NCBI RefSeq assembly: GCF_007096355.1
Contig: NZ_VKDF01000007.1
Location: forward strand, 123,654-187,653
From: Paracoccus sp. M683
GTDB taxonomy: Bacteria > Pseudomonadota > Alphaproteobacteria > Rhodobacterales > Rhodobacteraceae
DNA: 64,000 nucleotides
Direction of reading: 5' to 3'
Part shown: one piece after another, positions 25,170-34,337 of the stretch
How positions within the stretch are numbered: the stretch's first letter is position 1
Layout of the letters: each line of letters starts with the position of its first letter
Notes under the pieces: generated by a model
What the model was told of the DNA's origin: nothing
Databases searched by the model: none
The model's input: the letters and a program-made list of their open reading frames with translations, nothing else
Program-made: the position numbers and the translations under genes

Positions 25170-26642
25170 CTAGATCGACAGGCAGATATATTTCATTTCC
25201 AGATAGTCCTCGATCCCGTGCCGGCTGCCCTCGCGGCCCAGGCCCGACTGTTTGACCCCGCCAAAAGGCGCCACCTCGGTCGAGATGATGCCGGTATTCA
25301 CACCGACGATCCCGTATTCCAGCCCCTCTTGCACGCGGGTGATGCGGCCGATGTCGCGGGCATAGAAGTAACTGGCCAGCCCGAAGATGGTGTTGTTGGC
25401 CTTCTCGATCACCTCGTCCTCGGTCTCGAACCGGAACAGCGGCGCCAAGGGCCCAAAGGTTTCCTCGGTCGAGACCTTCATCGCATCGGTGACGCCCGTC
25501 ACCACGGTCGGCTCGAAGAACAAACCTTCTTTGCGCTTGCCGCCGGTAATGACCTTGCCGCCGCCATCGACGACATCCTTGATATGTTCCTCGACCTTCT
25601 CGACGGCGTCCTCGTTGATCAAGGGGCCGGTGGTCACGCCCTCGGCCATGCCGTCACCCACGCGCAGCTTGTCGACCGCCGCTGCCAGCTTTTCGGCAAA
25701 GGCGTCATAGACACCGGCCTGCACATAGATGCGATTGGCGCAAACGCAGGTCTGGCCATTGTTGCGGAATTTCGAGGCCATCGCGCCTTCCACCGCCGCA
25801 TCCAGATCGGCGTCATCGAACACGATGAAGGGCGCGTTGCCCCCCAGTTCCATGCTGCATTTCAGCACCTGATCGGCGGCCTGACGCAGCAGGATACGCC
25901 CCACTTCGGTCGACCCGGTAAAGGTCAGCTTGCGCACAAGCGGGTTCTCGCAGAACTCTTTGCCGATATCGGATGACCGGCTAGAGGTGACGACGCTGAA
26001 AATCCCCTTGGGCAGGCCCGCGCGTTCGCCCAGAACCGCCAGCGCCAGCGCCGAAAGGGGCGTTTCCGCCGCAGGCCGCGCCACGAAACCACAGCCCGCC
26101 GCCAGCGCCGGGCCGCATTTGCGGGTGATCATCGCATTGGGGAAGTTCCACGGCGTGATCGAGGTGGCCACGCCAATCGGCTGGCGGATCACCATCAGCC
26201 GCTTGTCGGGCTGATGGCCGGGAATGGTTTCGCCATAGATGCGCTTGGCCTCTTCACCGAACCATTCGATGAAACTGGCGCCATAGGCGATCTCGCCCTT
26301 GGCCTCGGCCAGCGGCTTGCCCTGTTCGGCGGTCAGGATGCGGCCCAGATCATCCTGATTTTCCATCATCAGGTCGAACCACTTGCGCATGATATTGGCG
26401 CGCTCCTTGGCGGTGCGGGCGGCCCAGTCCTTCATCGCGGCATGAGCGGCGGCAATGGCGCGGGTGACCTCGGCGCGGGACAGGTCGGCGACCTGGGCAA
26501 TCACGTCGCCACGCGCAGGGTTGGTGACGGCGAATGTCTTGCCGTCCTGCGCATTGACCCATTCGCCGGCAACATAGGCGCGGGTTTCCAGCAGCGATGG
26601 ATCTTTCAACTGCGTCTTAAGATCGGTGGCGTGCTTGTTCAT
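25170..26642 (-). CDS. gabD: NAD(P)-dependent succinate-semialdehyde dehydrogenase
   Basis: 490-residue aldehyde dehydrogenase that oxidises succinic semialdehyde to succinate, the last step of GABA and putrescine catabolism. Visible are the cofactor segment ITPWNFPNAMITRKCGPALA, the Gly motif LTFTGSTEVGRIL, the catalytic Glu in MELGGNAPFIVF, and the catalytic Cys in NNGQTCVCANRIYVQ (the CVC form is typical of GabD). The C-terminus is GLGREGSRHGIEDYLEMKYI. The start at 26642 has GGGAGACA upstream. The substrate is assigned by family; it would close a putrescine route with the genes at 5845-12313. Confidence 0.9.
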   Translation of the reverse strand: MNKHATDLKTQLKDPSLLETRAYVAGEWVNAQDGKTFAVTNPARGDVIAQVADLSRAEVTRAIAAAHAAMKDWAARTAKERANIMRKWFDLMMENQDDLGRILTAEQGKPLAEAKGEIAYGASFIEWFGEEAKRIYGETIPGHQPDKRLMVIRQPIGVATSITPWNFPNAMITRKCGPALAAGCGFVARPAAETPLSALALAVLGERAGLPKGIFSVVTSSRSSDIGKEFCENPLVRKLTFTGSTEVGRILLRQAADQVLKCSMELGGNAPFIVFDDADLDAAVEGAMASKFRNNGQTCVCANRIYVQAGVYDAFAEKLAAAVDKLRVGDGMAEGVTTGPLINEDAVEKVEEHIKDVVDGGGKVITGGKRKEGLFFEPTVVTGVTDAMKVSTEETFGPLAPLFRFETEDEVIEKANNTIFGLASYFYARDIGRITRVQEGLEYGIVGVNTGIISTEVAPFGGVKQSGLGREGSRHGIEDYLEMKYICLSI

Positions 26643-26832
26643 CTGATGTCTCCCTGCCATTGGCTTGCCAGCAAAGTTGCGCTTTTGGCGGGACAAAGCA
26701 AGCGCAAGACCAGATCGCCAATCGAGACATCGTGATGGATCCAAAACGCCCTGATGCGCATTGACCTTCAACGCCAGATTATCCCTCTTGGCGCTCTCGA
26801 CTGGCGGTGCGCGACATGCGCACCGCCTTTTT
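26643..26832 (+). ncRNA. possible small RNA ending at an orphan plus-strand terminator
   Basis: Between two minus-strand genes lies a strong plus-strand intrinsic terminator at 26803-26832: GGCGGTGCGC pairs with GCGCACCGCC across GACAT, followed by five T. No plus-strand protein gene lies upstream of it. A small RNA, or an RNA antisense to the 5' end of gabD, would explain it. The 5' end cannot be set; no clear promoter was found, so the start given is only the edge of the gap. Confidence 0.35.
26803..26832 (+). terminator. strong rho-independent terminator, plus strand
   Basis: Perfect 10-base-pair GC-rich stem, five-base loop and a T5 run reading on the plus strand. On the minus strand the hairpin is not followed by T, so it does not serve the P1 peptidase gene, which ends at 26838. 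Confidence 0.8.
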
Positions 26833-26837
26833 GTTGC

Positions 26838-27857
26838 TCACCGATCGGAACCCATGGTCGAACGCCTGGCCGTAACGGCCTGCCAGCACGGCTGAAGATC
26901 GCCCGGCGCGGGACGTGCCGCATGAACGCCACGCGCGATGGCGCGGGCCAGCACGCCCGCCGCTGCATGGCCAAGCAGGAACGGATCGGCGTCCGGGTCT
27001 CGCAGCGGAACCGCCCCGGACGAGGCCGCAAAAACCAGATCACCGTCAAAAGGTGTATGGCTGGGCACCAGCGCGCGGGCCATGCCATCATGGGCCGCCG
27101 TAGCCAGCCGTTGCAGCGCGGGCTTGTCCAGCGCGGCATCTGTCGCAACGATGGCAATGGTCGTCGCTTCGCCAAGACGCTTGCCCGGACGCGGCTCGTC
27201 AGTGGCGGGGAAACCCGTTGGCGGCAGGCCAAGGCCGCCAAATTCGGACCCCATCTCCCACGGGGCGGCCCAGAAATGCGGCCCCTCGCCCACATTGGCC
27301 GAACCAAGGGCATTCACCACCACCAGCGCGCCGATGGTATAGCCCGCCTCCAGCACGGCCGAGGCCGAACCCAGCCCCCCCTTCAGCCGCGCCGTCATCG
27401 CGCCCAGCCCTGCCCCGGCGCTGCCGATGGCGAAATCGGTGCCGGCGGCGCCGAATGCCTGCCGGCCAAGAGCAGGATAGGGATTGTCCTGCCAGTCCTT
27501 GTCGCCGCCGTTCAGCAGGTCAAAGACGATCGCACCCGGCACGATGGGCACCCGCACCGGGCCGATGGCAAAGCCCCGCCCCGCCGCGTGCAGCGCCGCC
27601 ATCACGCCATCGCAAGCAGCCAGCCCAAAGGCGCTGCCACCCGAAAGGACCAGCGCATCCACCCCCTGAACCAGCTTGTCCGGCGCCAGCAGGTCGGTTT
27701 CGCGCGTGCCGGGCGCACCACCCATCACATGCACCGCCGCCCCAAAAGGGGCGTCCGCAGTCAGCACCGTCACGCCCGAGCGCAGCACCTGATCCTGTGC
27801 GTTGCCGACGCGAAAGCCCGCGACATCGGTGATCAGGTTGAAGGGGCCGGGCTTCAT
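26838..27857 (-). CDS. P1 family peptidase (DmpA/L-aminopeptidase type)
   Basis: 339-residue self-processing N-terminal-nucleophile hydrolase. Family members cleave an internal bond before a Ser or Thr, which then becomes the catalytic residue. GGSAFGLAACDGVM (about residues 71-84) and TARLKGGLGSASAVLEAGYT (about 155-174), with the candidate nucleophile Ser after GGLG, are characteristic, as is GALVVVNALGSANV. Family substrates include small peptides and amino-acid amides. It lies on the same strand as the K+ channel gene upstream, 60 bases away. Confidence 0.88.
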   Translation of the reverse strand: MKPGPFNLITDVAGFRVGNAQDQVLRSGVTVLTADAPFGAAVHVMGGAPGTRETDLLAPDKLVQGVDALVLSGGSAFGLAACDGVMAALHAAGRGFAIGPVRVPIVPGAIVFDLLNGGDKDWQDNPYPALGRQAFGAAGTDFAIGSAGAGLGAMTARLKGGLGSASAVLEAGYTIGALVVVNALGSANVGEGPHFWAAPWEMGSEFGGLGLPPTGFPATDEPRPGKRLGEATTIAIVATDAALDKPALQRLATAAHDGMARALVPSHTPFDGDLVFAASSGAVPLRDPDADPFLLGHAAAGVLARAIARGVHAARPAPGDLQPCWQAVTARRSTMGSDR

Positions 27858-27917
27858 CTGCGGACCGGCTGTGCCGCCCCTTGGCGGATATGATCGCTGC
27901 GCTGAAATCTGCTCATG

Positions 27918-28358
27918 TCACCTCCTGTTGCGCCGCTGGCGCTGGCCTTCGCCAATATGGCGCAATGTCTCGATCAGGATCGCCGTCAGAACACCGACAT
28001 TGATCAGCCCGTTCACCGCCGCAATGACCCCCAGAATGCGCCATTCCTGCGGCAGCAGCACATCGCCGAACCCCAGCGTGGTAAAGACCGTCAGGCTGAA
28101 ATAGACCGATTCCTCGATGGTCGAAAACAGCCCCAGCCAGCGAAAGGCCGTGGCCCAGACCGTCACGCTGGCGGTAATGATGAAAAGCACCCAAAGGCTG
28201 GCGATGATCATCGCGACGATCAGCTTCAGATCGAAAGGTTCGCGCACCATCCATGCCTCGCGCTTGTGGAAAAAGCGCATCATCAACAGCGCCGATCCGC
28301 CGGCAATCACCGTCGTCAGCGCCAGCAGCAGCGCGCCCCATCCGATCTGTCCCAGCAT
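27918..28358 (-). CDS. two-transmembrane ion channel family protein
   Basis: 146-residue inner-membrane protein with the core of a K+ channel. It has two or three hydrophobic helices, with the pore segment SVYFSLTVFTTLGFGDVLLP containing TLGFGD in place of the classic TVGYGD filter. The C-terminus is short and basic, with no RCK domain. The start at 28358 fits the hydrophobic N-terminus (MLGQIGWGALLLAL); a longer in-frame reading overlaps the upstream phosphatase gene and is unlikely. Potassium conduction is inferred from the filter-like motif. Confidence 0.8.
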   Translation of the reverse strand: MLGQIGWGALLLALTTVIAGGSALLMMRFFHKREAWMVREPFDLKLIVAMIIASLWVLFIITASVTVWATAFRWLGLFSTIEESVYFSLTVFTTLGFGDVLLPQEWRILGVIAAVNGLINVGVLTAILIETLRHIGEGQRQRRNRR

Positions 28359-28467
28359 CACGACCCTTTTCCCGCCAATGCTTAAGGCGTAGCCTGCCCG
28401 GCATGCGCAAATCAATCGCCCAGCCGAACCGTCGAACCGGGCACCGCACCGCCGGAAGGAACCGTTG

Positions 28468-28941
28468 ATGAGCGATCGCCCCTCGGTTCTGTTTGTCTGT
28501 CTTGGCAATATCTGCCGCTCGCCCATGGCCGAGGGCGCCTGTCGTGCCGCCGCCAATGCCCGTGAGATTGGCGTCACGGTCGATTCGGCGGGCACCGGGT
28601 CATGGCATGCAGGCGAACCGCCCGATGGCAGGGCGGTGGCGATGGCGGCACGGAAAGGCGTCGACATCTCGGGGTTGCGCGGGCGGCAGGTTCAGGCCGC
28701 CGACTTTCACCGCTTTGATCATATCGTGGCGATGGACGCGGATAATCTGGCAAACCTGCGTCGAATGGCCCCGGCGGATGCGCGCGCGCATCTTTCGCTG
28801 ATGCTGGATCACGTTCCGGGGCGGGCGGGGCAGTCGGTGGGCGATCCCTATTACGGCGGCCCCGAAGGGTTCGCGCGGGTCTGGGCCGAGGTCTGGGCCG
28901 GCGCCCAAGGGTTGCTGGATCGACTGACCCGAAAAGGCTGA
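28468..28941 (+). CDS. low molecular weight protein-tyrosine-phosphatase
   Basis: 157-residue phosphatase of the low-molecular-weight family. The active-site loop VLFVCLGNICRSPMAEG (about residues 7-23; nucleophile Cys in C-x5-R-S) sits at the N-terminus and the general-acid Asp in SVGDPYYGG (about residues 124-132) near the C-terminus. ATG at 28468 follows GGAAGGAACCG. It is divergent from the K+ channel gene. The substrate is unknown; there are no capsule genes or tyrosine kinase nearby. Confidence 0.93.
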   Translation: MSDRPSVLFVCLGNICRSPMAEGACRAAANAREIGVTVDSAGTGSWHAGEPPDGRAVAMAARKGVDISGLRGRQVQAADFHRFDHIVAMDADNLANLRRMAPADARAHLSLMLDHVPGRAGQSVGDPYYGGPEGFARVWAEVWAGAQGLLDRLTRKG

Positions 28942-28967
28942 CCCCGCCGCAGGGCGGCAGGGTCAAG
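28942..28967. terminator. hairpin between the phosphatase and aminotransferase genes
   Basis: GACCC and GCCGC pair with GGCGGC and GGGTC in a near-perfect stem located between two converging stops. There is little T on either side, so it is a likely but weak bidirectional terminator. Confidence 0.5.
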
Positions 28968-28973
28968 TTGGGA

Positions 28974-30155
28974 TCAGATGCCGGCGTCGATGATGGCGCG
29001 GGCCAGAACCGGCACGGTATCGGCGTTCAGCCCGGCGATGTTCAGCCGCGAATCGCCGACCATATAGATCGCCGCGTCCGTTTTCAGCCTTGCCACCTGT
29101 TCCGGGGTTGCGCCAAGCCGCGAGAACATGCCGCGATGACCGGCGATAAAGTCGAAACGGTCGCTGCCCGACAGGTCGCGCAATTCCTGCGCCAGCTGCG
29201 CGCGCAGGCCCAGCATGGTATTGCGCACCTCTTCCAGTTCGGCGGCCCAATCGGCGCGCAGCGCATCATCGGTCAGAATGGTCGAGACGATGCGCGCGCC
29301 GTGATCGGGCGGGAACGAAAAATTCTGCCGGTTCAGGAAGGCCATCGCACCCTGCGACAGATCGCGATCTGCCGTGCCCGTGCCAAGCGCCATCAGAATG
29401 CCGGTGCGTTCGCGATAGATGCCGAAATTCTTGGAACACGAGGCGGCGATCAGCACCTCGGGCAGACGGCTGGCCAGCAGCCGTGTGGCTGCGGCATCCT
29501 GTTCCAACCCGTCGCCAAAGCCCTGATAGGCCAGGTCGATCAGCGGGATCGCGCCCGACTTTTCAAGGATCGCCGCGACCTCGGCCCATTGATCCATGGT
29601 CAGGTTGGCGCCGGTCGGATTGTGGCAGCAGCCATGCAACAGCACCAGATCGCCAGCCTTGGCCTTGGCGATGTCGGCCTTCATGCCCTCGAAATCGACG
29701 CCGCGCGTGGCATTGTCGAAATAGCGGTATTCGACAAAGGGCAGGCCGATGAACTTCATGATCGACAGGTGGTTCGGCCAGGTCGGGTCCGAGACATGGA
29801 CCGTCAGCCCCGGATTGCCCATCCGCGCCAGTTCCAGCGCCTGCCGGATCGCGCCGGTGCCGCCCACGGATGCCACGCTGGCCAGCCGCTCGACCGGCAG
29901 CTCGCCCAGCACCATTTGCGCCATGGCATTGCGATAATCGGCCTCGCCCGCAAGTCCGGTATAGGCCTTTGTGACCTGCGTTTCCCAGATCCGCTGTTCC
30001 GCCGCCTTGACCGCGCGCATGACCGGGGTAACGCCTTCGGGGTTCTTGTAGACGCCCACGCCCAGGTCGATCTTGCCCTGACGGGTATCGGCCTTGAACT
30101 CTTCGATCAGCATCAGGATCTTGTCGGGGGCTTGGGGTTTCAGGTTGGACAGCAT
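28974..30155 (-). CDS. aromatic amino acid / aspartate aminotransferase (TyrB-like)
   Basis: 393-residue class I PLP aminotransferase of the aspartate/tyrosine subgroup. The N-terminus MLSNLKPQAPDKILMLIEEF and LGVGVYKNPEG are typical of TyrB/AspC. The pyridoxal-binding Lys lies in SCSKNFGIYRERTG (about residue 247), and LHGCCHNPTGANLT carries the conserved Asn-Pro-Thr-Gly. It transfers amino groups between aromatic or acidic amino acids and 2-oxoacids. It starts three bases after the sulfurtransferase stop, so the two are one operon. Confidence 0.92.
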   Translation of the reverse strand: MLSNLKPQAPDKILMLIEEFKADTRQGKIDLGVGVYKNPEGVTPVMRAVKAAEQRIWETQVTKAYTGLAGEADYRNAMAQMVLGELPVERLASVASVGGTGAIRQALELARMGNPGLTVHVSDPTWPNHLSIMKFIGLPFVEYRYFDNATRGVDFEGMKADIAKAKAGDLVLLHGCCHNPTGANLTMDQWAEVAAILEKSGAIPLIDLAYQGFGDGLEQDAAATRLLASRLPEVLIAASCSKNFGIYRERTGILMALGTGTADRDLSQGAMAFLNRQNFSFPPDHGARIVSTILTDDALRADWAAELEEVRNTMLGLRAQLAQELRDLSGSDRFDFIAGHRGMFSRLGATPEQVARLKTDAAIYMVGDSRLNIAGLNADTVPVLARAIIDAGI

Positions 30156-30158
30156 CGC

Positions 30159-31013
30159 CTAGGCGTCTCCGGTTGCGATTTTCAGGTCGGGGAAGCTGCC
30201 CCATTCGGTCCAGCTTCCGTCATAAAGCGAGTGGTTGCGGTGGCCGATCCGTTCCAGCGCCAGCGACAGCGTGGCGGCGGTCATGCCTGATCCGCAGGTG
30301 GTGATGGCCGGCCTGGTCAGGTCGATGCCGGCGGCGTCAAAGGCGGCGCGCAGGCCATCCACGTCCTTCATCGTGCCATCGGCATTGTAAAGCTGGCCAA
30401 AGGGCAGGTTCTTCGAGCCGGGAATATGGCCCGAGCGCAGGCCAGGGCGCGGTTCCGCCGCCTCGCCGCGAAAGCGTTCGGCCGCGCGGGCGTCGATGAT
30501 TTCGTGATCGCCCAACTTGCTGGCGGCGGCCACCTGGGTCACATCGCGCACCAGCCCGGCCTGACGCTGCACCGTGATGTGGCGATCACGCATGATCGGC
30601 GGCATGTCCTCGACCGGGCGACCCTCGGCCTGCCATTTGGCGAAACCGCCATCCAGCACCGCCACATCGGTCTTGCCCATCAGCCGGAAGGTCCACCAGA
30701 CCCGTGCGGCGCTGCGGATGTCGGAATTGTCATAGACCACGATCTGATGGCCGTCACCGATGCCCATCGCCCGCATGCGGCTGATGAACAGCTCCACCGG
30801 CGGGGCCATATGCGGCAGCGTGCTGCGTTTGTCGGCGATGTCGTCGACATCAAAGAACCGGGCGCCGGGGATATGCGCGGCCTGATATTCGGCCAGGGCA
30901 TCGCGCCCGGTGGCGGCCATATGGCTGCTGGCGTCGATGATGCGCAGATCGGGATCGTTCAGGTGATCGGCCAGCCAGCCGGTGGAAACGAGCGTTTTCG
31001 GATCGTCCTGCAT
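30159..31013 (-). CDS. sseA: 3-mercaptopyruvate / thiosulfate sulfurtransferase
   Basis: 284-residue two-domain rhodanese-type enzyme moving sulfur from 3-mercaptopyruvate to an acceptor. The N-terminal inactive rhodanese domain has HIPGARFFDVDDIAD and the C-terminal catalytic domain has TTCGSGMTAATL. The active Cys lies in CGSGxTA, the loop that favours mercaptopyruvate over thiosulfate. The start at 31013 follows GAGGGGGACC. Cotranscription with an aminotransferase makes sense, because transamination of cysteine gives mercaptopyruvate; that link is inference. Confidence 0.9.
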   Translation of the reverse strand: MQDDPKTLVSTGWLADHLNDPDLRIIDASSHMAATGRDALAEYQAAHIPGARFFDVDDIADKRSTLPHMAPPVELFISRMRAMGIGDGHQIVVYDNSDIRSAARVWWTFRLMGKTDVAVLDGGFAKWQAEGRPVEDMPPIMRDRHITVQRQAGLVRDVTQVAAASKLGDHEIIDARAAERFRGEAAEPRPGLRSGHIPGSKNLPFGQLYNADGTMKDVDGLRAAFDAAGIDLTRPAITTCGSGMTAATLSLALERIGHRNHSLYDGSWTEWGSFPDLKIATGDA

Positions 31014-31132
31014 GGTCCCCCTCATATTTCGCACGAAACCGCTTTAACCGTCACGGGGTACCGCTGCAATGGCGGCTTGCGCGATCGCGCCCTTGGGCTA
31101 ATCTTTCGGGATGGCGCGCAAAGGGAGGCAAC

Positions 31133-31483
31133 ATGCACCAGATCGGCATCGGCCTGGCACTGCTGATCGCAGTGCTGCACCTGTGGATCCTGGTGATGGA
31201 GATGTTTCGGTGGGAACATCCCCGCACCCGCGCCGTCTTTGGCACCACGCGCGAGATGGCGGCGCTGACCCGCGTGATGGCGGCCAATCAGGGGCTGTAT
31301 AACGGCTTTCTGGCGGCGGGAATCCTGTGGGGCATCTGGCGGCCTAATAACGGGGTGGTGCTGTTCTTTCTGGCCTGCGTGGCGGCGGCCGGCATCTATG
31401 GCGCGATTTCGGTCAAGCCGCGCATCGCGCTGGTCCAGACCCTGCCGGCTGTGATCGCGATGGCGCTGATCGGACCGGGCTGA
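31133..31483 (+). CDS. DUF1304 family membrane protein
   Basis: 116-residue membrane protein with four hydrophobic segments. The family pattern is visible in LHLWILVMEMFRWEHPRTRA and VMAANQGLYNGFLAAGILWG. Members are of unknown function. An AAAGGGAGG ribosome site lies upstream. It is divergent from sseA and its stop abuts the stop of the glycosyltransferase gene on the other strand. Confidence 0.88.
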   Translation: MHQIGIGLALLIAVLHLWILVMEMFRWEHPRTRAVFGTTREMAALTRVMAANQGLYNGFLAAGILWGIWRPNNGVVLFFLACVAAAGIYGAISVKPRIALVQTLPAVIAMALIGPG

Positions 31484-32359
31484 TCAGCGGCGGACGAAAA
31501 AGCCGGCGGCGATTCCACGCATCAGCGCCCCCAGCTTGGCCATGCGGCGATCCTCGACCGCGATGATCCCGGCGGCCTCATACCCCAGACGGGCCAGCGC
31601 CAGCGCCGCAAATGACGGAAAGCGCCAGCCCCATCGCCGGGCCAGCAGCGCCGTGTTGCGGCCGATCTGGCGGCGACGGTCGGGCGAATGGCCACCGGTC
31701 TGGAACGTCCGCCCAAAGGCCCGCCAGACCTGCCGCTGGCCGATGGAATGGTCAAAGACATGCGCCCCGGCGATCCAGATCGACAGGCCATCGTCGGCGG
31801 CGCGCAGGGCCATCTCGGTATCGACATGATCGACCCCCAGCCCCTCGTCGAACGGGCCCAACTGGCGCAATGCGGCCATCCGCCAGATGGTCATCGAATT
31901 GATTGCCATCGTGGTGCGGCGCAGATCGTCAAACTGGCGCGGCAGATGCGTGACACGCCAACGCCCCTGCAACAGCGCCGGCCGCCCGCGCATTCCCGTG
32001 GCCCGGTCACGATAGATCGGCGCAACGGCGGCCACGTCATCCCGATCCAGCAGGGCTTGAACATCGGGATCGGCCAGCATCTCGGCCAGAACCGAGACAT
32101 CGCTGTCCTGATCAACGAAAACCACCAGATCGGCCTTGTCCGCCACCTGTTCCAAAGCGCGGTTATAGGCCCCGGCCAGCCCGCCGCGATTGCCATTGGC
32201 GATGCAGATCGCGCCATCGAAACAGGGCACCGGCGCATCTGGCGTATTATCCACCAGAACCAAAGGCCCGGCTATCGGCCCAAGCTGGCGCAGCACCCCG
32301 CCCACCCCATCGGCATCCGCGCCAAAGGTGACGATAACGACCGCCGGCTTTCGAACCAT
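31484..32359 (-). CDS. glycosyltransferase family 2 protein (rhamnosyltransferase-like)
   Basis: 291-residue GT-A fold transferase. The N-terminus VVIVTFGADADGV is followed by LVLVDNTPDAP, NRGGLAGAYNRALEQV and the DxD-type metal site LVVFVDQDSDVS (about residues 79-90). MRGRPALLQG and GVDHVDTEMALRAADDGL match rhamnosyltransferases that decorate surface polysaccharides. There is no surrounding polysaccharide cluster, so the acceptor is unknown. It is encoded just downstream of smpB. Confidence 0.85.
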   Translation of the reverse strand: MVRKPAVVIVTFGADADGVGGVLRQLGPIAGPLVLVDNTPDAPVPCFDGAICIANGNRGGLAGAYNRALEQVADKADLVVFVDQDSDVSVLAEMLADPDVQALLDRDDVAAVAPIYRDRATGMRGRPALLQGRWRVTHLPRQFDDLRRTTMAINSMTIWRMAALRQLGPFDEGLGVDHVDTEMALRAADDGLSIWIAGAHVFDHSIGQRQVWRAFGRTFQTGGHSPDRRRQIGRNTALLARRWGWRFPSFAALALARLGYEAAGIIAVEDRRMAKLGALMRGIAAGFFVRR

Positions 32360-32364
32360 GCCGC

Positions 32365-32838
32365 CTAGCCCTGCTTCAGCAGGCGCTGCTTCTGACGGCC
32401 CCAGTCACGCTTGGCGCTGGTTTCACGCTTGTCGGCGACCTTCTTGCCCTTGGCGACACCGATCTTCAGCTTTACCTTGCCGCGATCGTTGAAATAGATC
32501 ACCAGCGGCACCAGCGTCATGCCCTCGCGCCCGATGGCCTGCCACAGCCGCGAAAGTTCGCGCTTGCTGACCAGCAGCTTGCGGCGGCGGCGCTCGTCAT
32601 GGCCAAAAACCCCGGCATTGGTCAAAGCCGAGATATAGCCGTTGATCAGCCACAGCTCGCCATTTTCGACATTGGCATAGCTTTCAGCGATGTTCGTCTG
32701 CCCGGTGCGCAGGGATTTCACCTCGGACCCGGTCAGGACGATACCGACCTCAAGATCGCTTTCGATGAAATAATCGAAACGCGCCCGACGGTTCTCGGCA
32801 ATCACCTTATAGTTCTTGTTTTCGGGTTCCTTGGCCAT
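32365..32838 (-). CDS. smpB: SsrA-binding protein SmpB
   Basis: 157-residue partner of tmRNA in rescue of stalled ribosomes. Diagnostic segments are [40 protein letters not shown] and a basic tail with [15 protein letters not shown], which enters the mRNA channel. No tmRNA gene was found in this window. The glycosyltransferase follows after five bases on the same strand. Confidence 0.96.
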   Translation of the reverse strand: MAKEPENKNYKVIAENRRARFDYFIESDLEVGIVLTGSEVKSLRTGQTNIAESYANVENGELWLINGYISALTNAGVFGHDERRRRKLLVSKRELSRLWQAIGREGMTLVPLVIYFNDRGKVKLKIGVAKGKKVADKRETSAKRDWGRQKQRLLKQG

Positions 32839-32932
32839 TGCGGAGAGATAGGGCCGCGCGGCGCGGCTGTAAAGATGGCGCAGTGGCAAAGCACCGGCCC
32901 CAGGGCTGTCCGGGGCCGGCGGATCATCTGTC

Positions 32933-33544
32933 TCAGGCCAGTTGCGCCATTGCCTGCTTATCCAGCTGGGCAATCTGCCGGGCGGCCGGGCGATCCACGC
33001 AGCGCGCAACCCAATCCTTGATCGGCGGAGTGGCTGGCAGTTGATCGCCAAACCAGGCAAACGGCCCCGCGCAAAGCAGATCGGCGGCGCTGAACCTATC
33101 GCCCAGCAGATAGGGTTGCTGGCGCAGCACCTCGTCCAGCCGCTGAATCGCGGTGTCATAATCGCGCAGGCTGGCCCAGATGGCCGGATGATCGACCTGC
33201 GCCCATGACAGGATCGCCACCGGCTCGAATACGCCCTGATACCAGGTCAGCCAGGACAGATAACGCCCGCGCTGCGGATCGCCCACGCCGCGCCCCAGAG
33301 GGCTGTTGAAACGATCCGTCAGATACAGAACGATCGCGCCGCGTTCACGCACGAAATCCTCGCCATCCGTCAGATAGGGCACCTTCTTTTCAGGATGGGG
33401 ATTGGCCGCATCGGGACCGCCCGAGCCATCCTGCCGGGGGATGGTCACCTGAACCACCCGCACCTGATCGGCAACGCCCATCTCTTCTATCAACTGATAG
33501 ACGCTGGTCGAGCGGCTGTCCGGTGAATGGTAAAAGGTCAGCAT
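32933..33544 (-). CDS. glutathione S-transferase family protein
   Basis: 203-residue protein. It has an N-terminal thioredoxin-like domain with [18 protein letters not shown] (residue Ser9/Ser12 region) and [20 protein letters not shown] (cis-Pro and the glutathione-binding Glu-Arg area), and a C-terminal helical domain with [19 protein letters not shown] precedes the start at 33544. It is divergent from a WYL-type regulator that probably controls it. Confidence 0.88.
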   Translation of the reverse strand: MLTFYHSPDSRSTSVYQLIEEMGVADQVRVVQVTIPRQDGSGGPDAANPHPEKKVPYLTDGEDFVRERGAIVLYLTDRFNSPLGRGVGDPQRGRYLSWLTWYQGVFEPVAILSWAQVDHPAIWASLRDYDTAIQRLDEVLRQQPYLLGDRFSAADLLCAGPFAWFGDQLPATPPIKDWVARCVDRPAARQIAQLDKQAMAQLA

Positions 33545-33608
33545 GGCTTGTCTCCTTCTTGGTTGATGGCCAAGGTCTAGCGCGACGCTGCTGACAAAAG
33601 GTGACAGG

Positions 33609-34337
33609 ATGGCCCGAACCGATCGGCTGATGCGACTGATGAACAGCCTGCGTCGGCTGCCCGCCCCGGTGACGGCCGCGCGGCTGGCACAGGAAACCGG
33701 CGTCTCACCCCGGCAACTGTATCGCGACATCGCCACCCTGCGCGCAGGCGGGGCGCTGATCGACGGCGAGGCAGGCCTGGGCTATTCCCTGACCGAGGAT
33801 CCCGCCCTGCCGCCGCAAAGCTTCAGCCAGCTGGAAATCGAGGCGCTGCATCTGGCCGTTCAGGCCCTGGGCCGGATCGGGGATGACGAGTTGACCGATG
33901 CCGGCAAGGCGGCACTGGCCCGCATCATCGCGACCCTGCCCGAGCGCCAGTCACGCCAGGCCCTGCATGCGATCATGCACAGCTTTTCCACGCAGCCCGA
34001 CCGCGACCCGCCCCGGATCGACCTGCCCTTGCTGCGCGAGGCCTGCTGGAACGAACAGGCAATCGAGATCGACTATACCGATCTTCACGGCGCGGCGACG
34101 CGGCGGGTGATCTGGCCACTGGGCCTGTCCTATTCCGAGCGCACCCTGATGCTGCTGGCGCATTGCCGGCTGCGAATGGATCACCGGATTTTTCACATCA
34201 ACCGCATCGACGCGATGCGCCTGACCGGCGACAGCTTCCGCCCGCACAGGGTGGCACTGGTCAGGGATTACATGCGCACCCGCAGATCGCACAGAACCGC
34301 GCCCGCCCCTGACGACGTCACGCAGCCACAGGGCTAA
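33609..34337 (+). CDS. YafY-type HTH/WYL transcriptional regulator
   Basis: 242-residue regulator. It has an N-terminal winged helix (MARTDRLMRLMNSLRRLP, then ARLAQETGVSPRQLYRDIAT) and a C-terminal WYL domain (about residues 140-220: AIEIDYTDLHGAATRRVIWP, LGLSYSERTLMLLAHCRLR, IFHINRIDAMRLTG). The Trp-Tyr-Leu triplet itself is replaced by Leu-Met-Leu. WYL domains bind small or nucleotide ligands. It is transcribed divergently from the GST gene with about 64 bases between starts, so GST is the likely target. The 3' end overlaps the converging class V aminotransferase. Confidence 0.88.
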   Translation: MARTDRLMRLMNSLRRLPAPVTAARLAQETGVSPRQLYRDIATLRAGGALIDGEAGLGYSLTEDPALPPQSFSQLEIEALHLAVQALGRIGDDELTDAGKAALARIIATLPERQSRQALHAIMHSFSTQPDRDPPRIDLPLLREACWNEQAIEIDYTDLHGAATRRVIWPLGLSYSERTLMLLAHCRLRMDHRIFHINRIDAMRLTGDSFRPHRVALVRDYMRTRRSHRTAPAPDDVTQPQG

